Source: Pseudoscleropodium purum
Taxonomy: Eukaryota; Streptophyta; Bryopsida; Hypnales; Brachytheciaceae
Direction: 5' to 3'
Assembly: GCA_963969395.1 (NCBI GenBank)
Contig: OZ017797.1
Location: 32,054,001 to 32,118,000, forward strand
DNA: 64,000 nt
Part shown: positions 11,301-24,269 of the stretch, piece after piece
Layout of the letters: each line of letters starts with the position of its first letter
How positions within the stretch are numbered: position 1 is the first letter of the stretch
Translations under genes and position numbers: made by a program
Notes under the pieces: generated by a model
Database searches by the model: none
What the model was told of the DNA's origin: nothing
Seen by the model: the letters and a program-made list of their open reading frames with translations, nothing else

Positions 11301-12008
11301 GTTGCTATTTCTAGTAGTTTGTATTTTTGGAAAGTTCTTCATGAAGTCTAGTTTCAGCATCAAATATCCGATCTTGATAATAAATGATAGTGATTTTTCT
11401 ATTCAAGGTTTTGTGCAGGTAACCCATTGCAATCTTGACTTCCCATAGTGTTGAGAGCTCTTATAAATGAGCCTCAAATACACTAGGACTTGACGACAAA
11501 ATCATATTCAAAACTCATTTAAAAAAATTGTAGAGTAGATTTTGAGAAGCCATAAATTGATTGGGGTTATTTAGGTTAGGCCCTTAAACTTCATATTTTT
11601 TTGGTCACCAACTTTTTAGGTTTGATTTGTGAAAAGTGAATTGAAAATTTTTCATAGTTTTAACACCCTCATAGTCAAACATTATAATCTTTCAACTTAT
11701 AAGTGATATTGTTGTGTTTTTTCTTCCTATGTGATCTCTAACATGTCAAGATTGAATCTGTACAGTTACAATTCAAAAAAATTGATACAAATCAAAATGT
11801 TGGCTTTTTGTTCAATTTAGAGCAAATTTCTAGAGGCTCAAAACAGGCCTTGGGCATTTAGGGTTTAAGAGGAAAGAAAATACAAGTCAGTCCGGTTTGC
11901 GCGGACGGTCAAGCCCTCGCTGCTGGGTTGAGCAGGAAAACGAATTGAACGATTCTCTGTCTCTGTTGTCGCTGCTAGTCTCCAGCTCTAATTCTGAAAT
12001 CCACATCA

Positions 12009-13150
12009 TCAAGATTCCTTCATAATTTTCAAGATATACAAAGCGACTGCTCCAACAGCAACTCTTGAGAAAATCTTCCAGTAATCATAAACCTTCAGGG
12101 AATTGATCCAGTCGACAATCGGGTGGTTCGCCGCGCTACCAAATATGGCCATCCCAACCTAAAACGCGAGGAATTTAACTCTCCTCACGAGTAAAAGCGT
12201 TCATGCATGACTCAAGTCGGTTTGTTCATACTAACCATCTCCATGCCATGAAAGTTCCACTCGTCTCAAGTGGTGTGGCGAAAACATCTGCGCGTAGAGA
12301 AGCAGAATCCAGATCTCCAGAGTCGAATTTTTTGCACTTCAACACCTACTCTGGAAAACATTGCACGTCAACGGTTTATTAAACCAGACAAACAACATTC
12401 ACAAATTCGTCATGTATGCATCTGACATCATTTTTTCTTCGCACAACTGTGAAAACATAATGCTAATGCGGGATTTCGCTACTAACTTAATGTGGCGGAG
12501 TTGAGAGGAGGAGGATCAGCGCCCGCAGCTCTTCCACCCTCGCCCTCTCTATTACTAACAGCGTGATCAAAATTGAAGCAGGAGAGTGTAGGCAAAGGCG
12601 AAACAAGGAATCCAAATGCAGGAAAGAATCATACCGGTACTCAAACAGTGATTTAATCTTAGAAATTCAGATCAACTACTATTTCTCAAGTTTCACCTAA
12701 ATTTTCCGTCTAGAGTCTCTCAAATTGACATAAAAAACTGTAATTCCGTCGGCCGCATTTACCAATGCCGACATATAAAAAATATTAAATGACCAGCTGA
12801 ACCTTTGGTGCTACGATCACACGAAAATCGGATTCTTCCAGCGTCGTTATTAGCACTCGTGGTGCGCGTATCGTGAAATACCAAACTACTCGTACAACTC
12901 AGCGAAGGGAAAAAACGGTCGATCTTCGGCATCCAAGACACCATGGAATCGCATTGCAAACATCGCAATCTGCAATGGGAAACAATCCAATTAGAAGTAA
13001 TAACGCCATGCTTATGATTTCAGAGGTCGAGTAATCTGAGAAAGACTGCGCGCTTTCAATTCTAAATGCAATTGTGAGGTATTTGTGGCTATGGCGCACA
13101 GAAGGTGGAAACCCTGCAAAAGCGTTCCATCGCCATATCCAGAAGCTTGA
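12009..13150 (-). CDS. Possible small multi-exon gene of unknown function; only the last exon is clear
   Basis: The region is less AT-rich than its surroundings. On the minus strand, after TTTTAG, an open frame of 49 codons plus TGA runs 12158-12009 (VGMAIFGSAANHPIVDWI..., then a hydrophobic VAVGAVALYILKIM segment and a KES end). It looks like the tail of a small single-pass membrane protein. A preceding exon ending at 12236 (reading ...WNFHGMEM before GTTAGT) fits in phase 0. Further upstream, an acceptor CCCATTGCAG near 12969 is followed by IAMFAMRFHGVLDAEDRPFF in one frame, but I could not join the pieces. The family is not recognised. The true gene limits and start are unknown. Confidence 0.3.
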
Positions 13151-13169
13151 AGGGACGCCACTGACCGAA

Positions 13170-16100
13170 TAAAACTTACTTAGTTTCTTAGTGAAGAGTG
13201 GTTTTGTACAGGATTTCTATTTTATTAAAGGAAAATAAAATTAAAGTGTTAGAACATGTGTTCATTGATTTCAAAGGCCAAAAACATGTGTAAATGGAGA
13301 AAAAAGCTTAGAGTTAACTCATAGCTTTTGAATAAAATTTAATTAATTAACCCTAGTTGATGAATCATTTCTTGATAACTTCATAACTTTTCTTGTTAAA
13401 TTTACATTTTAGAACTTTGTATCACAAATTTTTATCTCTAAAAGCTGTAAAAGCCAATTCAAAATCTTCCCTTTCACTCACTTTAGTTTTGAAGATGAAA
13501 GAGAATAGGGAGATAAAAAGAGAACCCGTACAAGGCATACGGTGGAAACACCCAAAACCATAAATTTAAGCAATTCAACATAGTTGGAGGGAGTTTTCAA
13601 TTTTAGAAATAATATTTTGGGAATATTAGCAAGTGAAAATCATGAATATTTTTTAAAAATAGATTTTTCAGATGTAGTATGTAATTTCTATGATTTTTCA
13701 AAGTGTTGGCTCTCTAAACGACTCAAACTCTCCTATAGGTATACCATAAATCAAATTCTTCAAAATTAGTTGTCATCGAATCAGAATTAATTATGTGTCT
13801 CATAATTGCATCAACGAATTAGAAATAAATATTTGTGGGACACTTTAATTGATTCTTATGGACAAATTTGGTGACAATTTAGGATTCATAAATGGAGGCA
13901 AAGACGGGGATGGATGTTTCTATCTTAAAAATATATTTTTTCTTGTAAAGGATATAGTTGAATTTTATTAACTTTACATTAATTACATGGTACTTACTTT
14001 TATATATATAAAATTGAATTCTTGAATTCTTCTTTGAATTGTTGTTTTGACTTTTTTCTTTGGGTACCTACTCTTCGACTAATTACTAATGACTTTTTAC
14101 ATATTTTTCATATAAGACAATTGATCAAGGAATATTATAGGTGATATTAATGCAAAGATCTGTAAGTTCAAATTTACATATAGGGATATATTTGATTCTT
14201 CTAAAAAGCTCTCAAATTTTAAATGGAATACATGTGCTTCCTCACATATAATATTCGCTACTATTTGTCCACATTTTTCACATGCTTCCTTGGGCCAATT
14301 TTGGAATTATTCATTTGTTACGTGTTCAAGAAATATTCCCTTTGTCCTATAACACAAGTTTTTTTTTGTAGTGATAAGAATATTAAAAATTTGGCAACAA
14401 ATTTTTAATGCATGTTACAATCAAACGATTCTATAGTGAATGTGCAATGTTTCCTTTCATGTACAAAATAAGTGGATGTGGCTACGAATTGCTATCAAAG
14501 AAAGATCAAAAAGTAGGAGTTTGCAATACATACAAAGTGCGACATATAAATAAAAATAGACTTTACAAAAAAGAGGACTTATGATGCAACTACCTTGCCT
14601 TCTCTTGATGTATTTTGATGTACAAGAATAGTTTAGAATTCAGTAGATTCAATGAAAATTCGAATGTCTTTAGATCTTTGACCTAATCAGATCAAAATTG
14701 CTATAAAAAACTCAATTTAAAGAAATATTTAGATTTGTAAAGTGAATAATAAACTAAATTTTTTTTGCTTCATTTCATTAGTTAACATCTAAAACAAAAT
14801 AAATCATTTTCAACTCTAAAATTAAGTTTGAAGTGCATTACTAAAAGAGGTAAGTAATTTGGAACAAATGAAAAAAACAAAAGAGACTAGTATTATGGGA
14901 TGGAAGGAGTTATCAACAAAGAAAATTTGGAATTCTCTTTCATTCTCAATAAAATTTAATAAAAATTAAGACAATGAGAACAAGGGCTTTCCTTGCAAAA
15001 TTTTGAGTATGTTGTGAGTGGGAATATTATTTTGTAGTTGAAATTAGATGAAAGTTAAGAAGTTAGACAAAAGATAGTGAATTGAATGAAATGCCACTCA
15101 ATATAGATGAAAAATCTAGAAAAAAAAACTAGATTCCAATCTAAACTTCATATTAAAAAAAAAATTTAGCATTTGGTAATATGTTTTTACAAAGTGTATC
15201 CATTTTGATATCCTCAATAGACTCCAAAAATTGGCCTTGCCAAATTTAACCCAATCTTTTCACTAGTTTGTGATTAAAACTTGAAATTTTTATAGTTTGA
15301 AACACATTAAAAAGTACCTCTAAAATAGATACAAATCACCATTAATAATGCATATTTGCCAAGACCACTATATTTTTTGCCATTTATCTAACTTTTAAAG
15401 TGGTTTAATCCCTCACCTCCCAAGGCCATTTTGGGTTTCAAAACATTAGTGATTTTGAAGCAATGTAGATGTAAATGTCACTAAGTTATAAAGACCTTAA
15501 CTGTACAATCTTGTGCTGAATATATTGTAGATGATGTGAATGAAATTTGGAGTCATTTGACCACATAGATTGAAAGATTATAATGTTTTAGTGTTGAAAA
15601 AAGATGTTGAAATTTTCCTAGCAACACACTTTGAGGTGAAATTCAATTTCTAAACTTACTCAAATGAAAAAACTTGAAACTATAAAGTGATTCAAGACCA
15701 ACATACAAAGACATTGAAGAAAAAAATATCAATAAATTGACTCAATATGTTTGCAAAATGGCTTGCAAATGTCAAAAAATAGGCAAGAAAAGTTGTAGAA
15801 AACACATCCAAGGTTGAACCTCCTTCTACTAAAATGCTTCTTAGTCCTTCATAACTTCTTGGATTGATATGTAATTTTAGCCACACAAACTAGACTAATA
15901 TGTGCAACTTTGCCAAATTATTTTGATTAGACACGGACATTATATGGAGAAGAAACAAGCTGCTGAAATTCACTGTAATCCAAAAATGTCAGGATTTTGA
16001 ATTTTGAATTGCTCCCAAACATTCAAAACAACTTGGATTTACATGAAAATTTTACCACAAGAACTAGATTTCAAGGGGAACATAATCTAATATATATTTT

Positions 16101-16560
16101 TTAATTGAAAACAAACATTGGATGAAAGAGATACAACCCTCCAAAGTTTCAGCCATCAAATGCAATTTAGTAGACTCAAATTGAACCTATGAACTTTGAT
16201 TGGTCTCAAATGAATCGTTTCATCTTTAATTGATTTATAAATCTTACTACACAAATTAGAAGAGGAAGCGCAAATTTTACAACAAGTTTTATTGAATTTG
16301 GACTTCAGATGCAAAAGGTACAACACTTTGAATTTGACTTGAAACTCTATGAGGACACTTTTGGTCCCCTTGGACGGTGAGGGGTTAATTTCTTCATCTA
16401 ATGTCTAAATTTGAATTTTTTTCGACTTGTTTGAAGTTCTTTTGAATGTGCTTCCAATGATAAAAATTTCAAGTTTTAGTTTTAATTGCAAAGGAGAGAA
16501 AAGATAGAGTTACATTTGGCGGGACAAATTCCAGAGTCTTTTGAGGATACCCTAAAAATA
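13170..16560. other. AT-rich gene-free spacer with a diverged roughly 180-190 bp repeating unit
   Basis: No gene is supported. Between about 15850 and 16275 a motif of the form ACTTGGATTnAnATGnAATTTTA followed by CACAnnAACTAGA recurs three times, at about 15855, 16029 and 16222 (spacing about 175-195 bp), strongly diverged. The rest is unique AT-rich sequence with short A/T runs. Confidence 0.45.
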
Positions 16561-16639
16561 GGCTATGATGCTAAATCGGACCATCGTAGACTTTAGCCAA
16601 GGTGAAGTGTCGGAACGAAGATAAGCGTGCGCACAGGCC

Positions 16640-16649
16640 GACACGTGTC
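16640..16649 (+). promoter_or_regulatory. G-box-like palindrome upstream of VPS20/CHMP6
   Basis: GACACGTGTC is a perfect 10 bp palindrome with a CACGTG core. It lies about 215 bp upstream of the ATG at 16863, in a CT-rich stretch likely to be promoter or 5' UTR. G-boxes bind bZIP and bHLH factors; use here is inferred only from position. Confidence 0.4.
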
Positions 16650-16862
16650 GATGTTTTCGTCGACGTTCGTCCGTCGGTCCTCTGTCTCCTCCGTCCGTCG
16701 CTCAAGAGCATAATTCATTCAATTTTGCTCTGTTCTCCGATAGTAGTGTTATGCTTTGGTCTTCTGTTTTCGCTTTTGTTGCCAATTCCGAAGCTCGCGT
16801 GCCTGTTTAGGGCACCCGATCTGGCTTTGCACTGAGGCCCTGCGCCAAGTTACCTTGGCGCC

Positions 16863-18640
16863 ATGGGGAACCTGTTGGGCAAGAAGAGAGTCCAAGTTAC
16901 GGACCTCGACAAGGCCATCCTGTCGCTTAAAACACAGCGCCGGAAGCTGTCGCAGCAACAGAAACAGCTCCTCACGGTTATCGAGCGGGAGAAGGAAGTG
17001 GCTCGCGAACTCGTGCGGGAGAAGCGACGGGACCGCGCATTGATCGCCTTGAAGAAGAAGAAAGTACAGGAGGATCTGTTGAAGCAGGTCGACGTTTGGC
17101 TTGGCAACGTTGAGCAACAGGTACGCGGAGTTCGTTTTCTTGTTAACCCTAATTCTACTTGATTAGGTTTCTATGAGCTTCCTATTAATCCTCTTGTGAC
17201 TTTTCTGGTGATTTTCAGTGATTATTTTATGACTTTTGGTGATTGTTGCAGCTCTTGGATATTGATTCTGCGAAACAGCAGAAGGCTGTTTTTGAGAGCC
17301 TCAAGACTGGGCACACTGCTATTAAGAAGCTACAAAGCGAGTTCACGCTCGACGATGTGCAGAAACTCATGGACGACTCCGCGGAGGCGAAGGCTTACCA
17401 GGATGTATGTGTTTTTAACGATAGTTCTCTGCTTTGGATATGCAATCATGATGACCATTCTCACTGTTACTTTTTTCATAGATTTAGAAAACGCGATGGT
17501 TCGTTTGGCTTCTTTTCAATGTGTATGTTCGGTTTCACTCTGTGGCCACACATCAGGATTTTAGGGTTTCTTACTCTGGTTAAATTGGTCAATTTCTTGC
17601 TGTATATGCTTTCAGGAACTAAGCGCAGCTTTAGGTGAACAATTGTCTGCTGAAGATGAGGAGGCTGTTATGGCTGAGTTCGACGAACTTGAGGAACTAG
17701 TGAGTTTATCAGCTATGCTTTGCAAGTGTTTATTTTACTGGAAGCCCGAAATATTTCGGTTTCTGAAAATATAATTCGGGTTTGGTGTTGTCCTATCTAC
17801 CGCAGTCCTAAGTTACGTTCAATACAAATTCCATCATGCTTGAAATTGCGGAATTTCTTGGTAATCATTTGTAAGAAGAACTTGGGTTTTGTATGGAAAA
17901 ATTCAAATTCTAGTGGAGTATTCTGTATGTAGTTGAACCTGCCGTGGGGCTACGGCAGCGAGGATCTTCTGCTTACCCTAATTTTATGATCTTGCCTTAC
18001 GTACAGATGGCCACCGAGGGAATGCCAGATGTTCCACCTCCAGTTATCCAACCTCCGAAGGAAGAGAAGGAAGAGATCGGTCAACCTTCGGAGCCAATCA
18101 AGGAGCCAATTGCAGAGCTCGCAGAGGCACCTGTGAGACAAGAGAGTAAGAAGACCTCTTCTCTAGATCATGAAGCCGATGATGAAGAAGATGACGAAGT
18201 GTTGGATCTGCCTGCTGTTCCTACTTCACCAGTCCGAAGGAAGAAAGAAGAAGCTACTCAAAAGGCGAAGAGTAAAGTTCGAGGTACTTGTTAATATCTG
18301 AATTCCTTCTGTCGAGATATATCTCCTTGGATTGCTTCAAGCACAACAGAGGAGTGATTCTGTGATTTAAGCGCATGAGACTTGTTTTACGGTTTGCGTG
18401 CTATCTATGGATTGCACCAGAAATCGAAGCATCAATGTTGCAACTGTTTCATAATCAATTTTAGAGGATCGCATCCTGGCAACTGTTATATCAAGAGCAA
18501 TCTTGGTACGAAACCCTAAGACTGCACAGATTCTTCGTGGATAAGCCTTCAATCTGTGTCGTTTGTCATACATCAAAGTGATATGTTTTAATATAAGATG
18601 TTTTTTGTTTGCAGCAAAAGAAGAACCGATACCAGCCTAA
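16863..18640 (+). CDS. VPS20: ESCRT-III subunit VPS20 (CHMP6)
   Basis: VPS20/CHMP6 is the ESCRT-III subunit that links ESCRT-II to Snf7 polymerisation on endosomal membranes during multivesicular-body sorting. Five exons join in phase: 16863-17120, 17252-17404, 17616-17699, 18007-18283 and 18615-18640, giving 265 aa, with GT/AG at every intron. The N terminus MGNLLGKK carries the family's Gly2 myristoylation signal. Residues 10-130 form the basic helical hairpin ([29 protein letters not shown]), and KAVFESLK and [14 protein letters not shown] match plant VPS20 proteins. An acidic segment follows ([19 protein letters not shown]). The C-terminal tail is Pro/Glu-rich and ends EEPIPA. It is longer than human CHMP6 (about 200 aa), mainly in this tail. 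No breaks are seen. Confidence 0.93.
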
Positions 18641-19490
18641 TGCTGCACCTTTTGCCAGTCAAGGTGGAGTATGCTATGACAACCGAATGAATAGAGGCTT
18701 TTGCTGGATGCACATCTCCTCGTAGGGCGGAAGGAAATCACGACAAGTTGACGATGATCACTGACCAACAAAGGCATTAAAGTGATGAAGAATTTGAATC
18801 AGGTATCGCCACTTCATGAATCATTCCCTGACAAGGGTTTGGGAGTCCGCTGACTCTTGCAAATTTGCCTCTCATTGAGGTGCCTCGACTTCTTCTTTAC
18901 TGTACATAGTGTGCACTAGGTGCGTTGTGATATATGTAATAAGTATGTTGCATTTTAATGTAGCAAATGCAGCAATTATAGGTGCAACATCTTCTTCTGA
19001 TTGGTTTTTATTTGCGACCAGTAGTCCAGTTAATCAGTCGCATGACGAGGAAGTTTTGACCAACTTCAAACAAGTTGAAGATGAGCTTCAACCATTTTGG
19101 ATAGCCTTGTAAGAGTACACATTGTTCCGTGGCAGCTGGGTCACTGGCTCATACATTGATACATGTTTCAGTATTATTGCAGAACTCAATAGATACCAAA
19201 CAGCCCTCATCTGTTTCTGTTTTGCATTTGTTAAAAGCTTTCCTGTATTACTTAAAAAGAAATGTATGAATTTTGAAATGATTTCTCTTATTGAAGTTCA
19301 ATACACTATATGATACTATCGCATGAAATTGGAATGATTGTTCTTTTAATTTACTTTCCAAATACCTTTACACAGTGATGCTGCAATTGGCAATGCAATC
19401 GACAGATTATCTGTGATGGACGACGAGGTTGTATTCCGAGTTCCATGCGTGGAATGACTTGGCATTATCGCCGATCATGCTCTTCAGTGT
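18641..19490 (+). other. Probable 3' UTR and downstream flank of VPS20
   Basis: The sequence after the TAA at 18638 remains less AT-rich than the spacer beyond 19.5 kb. It contains only short frames and is probably the 3' UTR, possibly spliced. No separate gene is supported. Confidence 0.4.
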
Positions 19491-21320
19491 TGTTGTTTGT
19501 GAACATTATTTAATTCATTTGACACATTAATTTGATAATTGGGTTGATTGATTTGGACTTTGTTGTAATGTTTTTCAATATCCTCTTCTCACAAATATAT
19601 ATCACCTTAAGAATATAAGTTGGCTCTCATTCAAAGTGTGACCAAATAGATAAACAATTTTGTCCAAGGAAAATGAGTTGTGTAAGTTTGTATTGATAAT
19701 CATCCACCTAAAGTATTAGTTTGACTTTGTCATCTACTTGATTTCGATCATTAGTTTAGAAGTTGTAATTACATTGATGTTAATTTAGCAAATTCAAAAG
19801 CTAAAGCATTAACTTAACTTATGCCATCTACTAGTTTAGAAGTTGCCAAAAATATGTCCTATACTAGTTCTACTGTTTGGAGATGTTGCTTCAATGAATT
19901 ATTTTTTAAAGATGAAATATTTTAAGAATCCTTTTCATTGCTTAATTTTCAAATTCCTATTTTTTGTTTAGAATGGATATCTTTAAGAATTGTTCAACAC
20001 TTACACTAACAATAGTATATATTTAATTCTTAAAGGATGGTTAAAATATTTGTGACTTCAAAGATCATATGAAAGGGGGCATAAAACATATAACAATGAC
20101 ACATAACAAAGAGAGACATATATATAGTATTCAAGTGAATTTTTACAACATTCTTAGACTATTTTTGAATATTGTATTTCTCAAATTGAAAAACAAGGGT
20201 TGAAAAAAGTTTACCTATATAGTACATTTTAGCAACATCTAAGAACATATAAGATTTTGTCATTCATTTCAATATTGACAATCAAATTGATTTATTTTGA
20301 ATTTGATTTCAAGTATTGAATTAAAGTCTATCAATTTGAAAATTCCTCTAATTAAATATTATATTATAAATTGAGATTTGGACCTACAACCAATACCTTT
20401 TATTGTACTCCTAATTTAAGAATTTTGATATACATTATCTTTTTATAAACTACATCAATATACATCTTTGGAAAAAATTTCAAATTATTTATGTATTTTT
20501 TAAATTAATGTGAATTTTCAATGTTCCTTCAAAAATTCATGGGAATTGTAATTCTTCAAAAAAGAAATCTAATTTTTTCATGATTATAGAAGGCAAATGA
20601 TTTAATTTGCAACAATTATTATAAGGTATTTTCTAATTATTTATTATGCCTAAATGGGATATAGAAATTGATAATTAAAAGACCTTTTTACAACTTATTT
20701 ATGAAGTTGTCTTTTCAAAATTAAGCACAAACCCTAAAATTCAACCTCCATGACTTGTTTCAAAGAATAATTATTTATTATTTATGGTCATTTCATTGTC
20801 TACAAGCTAATGAGAACAAACTCTTCATCTAAAGTTCTCCTCTCATAAAATATCCATTCAAAACAATTGATCATTTGAGAAACTCTAATTGTTTAGAGTA
20901 ACTTGTCCATGTGGTGCACTCACATTCTTCAACTTTTCTAAAACAAGAGTTGCCACCTACTTCAAGAAATTCAACATTGGAAACTCATCTAATTGCAATC
21001 ACAAAAAACATAGAACTATTCTAAATTCTAATTTTCCAGATTGCAATTGAGCAAAATTGCATTCTTCACATTTTCTTAACATCATGCACACTTGAAGTCC
21101 ATCAACTCTAAGTGCAAATCATTGAAAAAATGTACAAATTGATTCTCACTAATAAAATAAGAATGTTCCCCAAAAGGCATTCAACTAATGCTTTATAGTA
21201 ATGCTAGTATGGGGTCTATGTTTTGTGATTGAAAGCCAAAAATTGTGAACTCATCTTCATACTCCCAATAGACTGAGGATGATCCTCACCTTCTATTAGG
21301 GTATCCACCACTTTTGCTCT
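19490..21320. other. AT-rich gene-free spacer
   Basis: Only short random frames and A/T runs are present. No recognised repeat with a second copy in the window was found. Confidence 0.5.
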
Positions 21321-21498
21321 CCCTCCCCCCCCTCCTTTCAATATAACAAAGAAAGCACTTGGCATTGAGCCTCCTCAACCTCTTTGAATTCATCAATGTA
21401 ATGAAAGTATCCCTCCCCCCCTCCTTTCAATATAACAAAGAAAGCACTTGGCATCGAGCCTCCTCAACCTCTTTGAATTCATCAATGTAATGAAAGTG
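21321..21498. repeat. 89-90 bp tandem duplication
   Basis: Two adjacent copies, each starting CCCTCCCCCCC and ending ATCAATGTAATGAAAGT, are nearly identical (one C-run length change and one T/C change). The unit includes TCCTTTCAATATAACAAAG. The copies are young. Confidence 0.93.
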
Positions 21499-22508
21499 AC
21501 TTTGGTACCAACCGAAATCAATCAAAAGCACGGTTGAGCACGCACACCATGCTGATGAAATAGAGAAGGAGAATGCCAGACAATTGCTGTGGAATCCGCC
21601 TGGTCTTACACACGCAGATCTTTCGGGAACAACGTTGCAAACCCAAATCAATTGTCAAGTTGCCAAACACCTGACACAAGAAATAGTGAAAAGTATCCAC
21701 AGGAGGGATCGAGACATACAATTCATACAACCATCATGAGTGATGGCAGACAAATACGCACACTCCTTGTGAACTCACTTTTCTCCCTTCTGGATCAAGA
21801 AATTGTGCAAATCCCAAATGATTTCAATGAAAAAATGTGGAGATCAATAGTTACATGGGGGGAGCGACATAACCTTCACGTGAGGAGCGAATGCTCCACA
21901 GCAACTTCTGCAGCTGCAATACCACAGCAACCACCACAAACAACGTTCCTTGGTTCCATCTTAGTCTCCAAATCTCTGCGGTGAGAACGCTTTCCGTTGC
22001 TGGCATGCTGCAACGATGGTTCAAACACTGACCAAGCTGATCGTTAATTGTTCTAGCTTTGGATCGAATCTCACTTTAGATATTCCTGCTTTCTTGAACG
22101 CCAGATAGGCAAACCTTAATTTACAGAAACCCAAAATCAACTCATTGTAATGCATCCAAGACAGCTTTCACAGAACAAACAAATAAATAACTTCGTAGTT
22201 ACGTGGAATTGTAACATAACAGGATTGAAGGAGAGTGCATCAAACCACCTTGCCCCAACTGCTAATGCGAGTTGGAATCAAGGTATCAAAGTCTCTGATG
22301 TGCTCTTCTACCTCAAAAATCAGAAAAGCTTGGAAAACAAGAAAAGTCTTCACTCACAAACCCTAAACTATTGATTCAAGGCACCCCAGGAGGAGGTACT
22401 CCAGTACCACAGACACTGCAGGTCGCCAGCTCCACAAAAAACCAAACTGTGAAGCTCTACCAGGATGCCAGTCCGAATGCAGTGACAAGGGAATGTAATC
22501 CATACTCT

Positions 22509-24262
22509 CTACACCGTTGGCGGTGCGTGCTTCAACACATCCCTCAAACTGAGCGGCATGGTCTTCGCATCGAAACAGGAAGTGACGTTCTCCATGTCCG
22601 GGATGGTCGAGGACAAAGGACAAGCAGGCAGCACATCCACAGCCCGAGTGTCGAAGTGGAACCTCCGCATCTCTCCCGAATGATGCTGCATCAGGACAAC
22701 CGAGTTGCACCCGCCCTTGGAGTCCAAACAAGGAAACGCAAGCCAAGAGTAGGGGCAGATATCATCCCCCCAAATAACACGAAGGGCATCTTCTGTGAAT
22801 TGGACAACAGGAACCCCAACTCCCTCGTCCAGCAGAATCTCATACAGCTCGAACAAGGCGCCTTCCTCATCCTGACAAGTTGAGAAACAGGTGTCGGAGT
22901 CGAAGTCATCCTCTGACTCGCACTCGAAGTCATCCTCCGACTCCGAGTCGGAAAGAAGAATGGCTCTGGGAAGATGTGTTATGACGAGGACGAACAAGCG
23001 ATTGTGGCGGACAACAAGCTTGGAATACACAATTGTCCTCTGGAAATTCATTTCCCAAACCTTGGTGAAGGTGTTGCCCTCCACCTGATAGCGGAAGAGA
23101 CAAAGTTGGAAACAATGTTTAAATAAAGTACCTGCACTGTGAAACAAATCAGTTCAGTCTTACGGCTAGAATTGGTAAAGTTTTGTTTTTTCTGAACCTA
23201 TTTCCTTACAAGCTAGGAAAAGACAAATTTTGGACCATGTTCAATCAAGCGTTGCAACATTTTTCAGCAAGCATGGTCCAGAATATTGTAAGTCTTGGAT
23301 AATGTTTAGTACACTACTTTAGAAGCAAAGTGGAATGTTATGAGCTATGTCCACTCGTTGCCAAAGGAAAGGTGAACTATCTAGTTGTGTGAATAGGTTC
23401 AAGTACAGTAGGTTTCTAAATTCTTGGCTAAATATAGAGAGATGTCACAAGTTCATCATTGAAGAAATCTTGAATGCGGAACAATAAATGACTATAAAAA
23501 AACTAAGGAGATTGCAATTCTATTCATTTGGGAAGAAGGAAGAAATGTAACTCCACCTTTGCTCAAGGATGCAAACACCGTGTTTCGAAAGGCAATGGCG
23601 TCATCTTTGAGATGTGGGAGCCCTCCTACCGGATGCCAATTTTGGGCACCTGATTCAAGCACATATGCCAATGGCTTATCCTTTAAGGTGTTAAAGAAAA
23701 AAACCTTGTAGCCATGGGTAACGGGATCCACCACGGGCACCAAAGAAGGATCTATGTCAAGACCAAAAGGTAAAGGAAAGTGTAGATCCAAGGATGGTAG
23801 TTCCATGCTAGTTTTGGCAATTGGATTCAAGATCGCAAGGCTTAAAGTTCTCTCTTCGAGCTCCGAGTTGTAGATGGGAAGCGCTTCACAAATAAGGCCG
23901 TGGTCCATACCTAGGAACCACTCCCCCGTTTCGTCAACGAGGCTGCAAGCACAAGTCTCTTTCACTTGGGTTGTAGGGATAGAATACCACCGCTCTATGT
24001 CGAGATCAAAGACGTAGAAGGTTGCTCCAAACTTTGGTGAGACACTTTGGTGACCGGTAGTTAAATAATTGTCTTTTCTCCACAAGAACAAGTAGTCTTT
24101 GTTCTTCCCGTTCTCGTCGCACAAGGCATGGAAGGTTGCATTATTAGTCAACTCGCTCCATTCTTTACAAACCACCCGCATCTTGCAAATAGTGGGGATC
24201 GGCAAGAAAGAGAGCACACATTCTATGACATCTACGGGAAGGATGCTACTTTCGAGATCCAT
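22509..24262 (-). CDS. F-box/kelch-type protein, two exons
   Basis: F-box proteins are substrate adaptors of SCF ubiquitin ligases; the F-box binds SKP1. Exon 1 runs 24262-23504 or a little beyond and encodes an N-terminal F-box (residues about 6-50: ILPVDVIECVLSFLPIPTICKMRVVCKEW). A beta-propeller-like region follows (FYVFDLDIERWYSIPT, NWHPVGGLP). Exon 2 starts at 23084 after CCGCTATCAG and continues that pattern (VEGNTFTKVWEMNFQ, LVVRHNRLFVLVITH) to TAG 22509-22511; the total is about 444 aa. Exon 2 has an acidic, Ser-rich double repeat (SESEDDFECESEDDFDSD). The exon 1 donor is uncertain: the in-phase GTTTTT at 23503 is weak, so either the donor is non-standard or exon 1 ends elsewhere. The target protein cannot be inferred. 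Confidence 0.75.
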
Positions 24263-24269
24263 GGTTTTG

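Larger units (their letters stand above)
7300..11870. other. AT-rich gene-free spacer with decayed repeats
   Basis: No gene is supported; the open frames are short and AT-driven. Contents include a run of 16 G at 8234-8249. A 17 bp inverted pair (CTCATAGCCAATCATTT at about 7887-7903 and its complement near 8264-8280) lies inside two diverged copies of a roughly 100 bp unit containing GGGCTTGAC / GGGCTTAAC. A dispersed-repeat segment at 11222-11300 recurs at the right end of the window. Confidence 0.6.

Noticed and set aside
16749..17117. A 122-codon minus-strand frame
   Set aside because: It is antisense to VPS20 exon 1, whose sense frame matches the known family.
22363..22883. Two overlapping frames of 127 (minus) and 170 (plus) codons
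   Set aside because: Both overlap exon 2 of the F-box gene in other frames and lack recognisable features.
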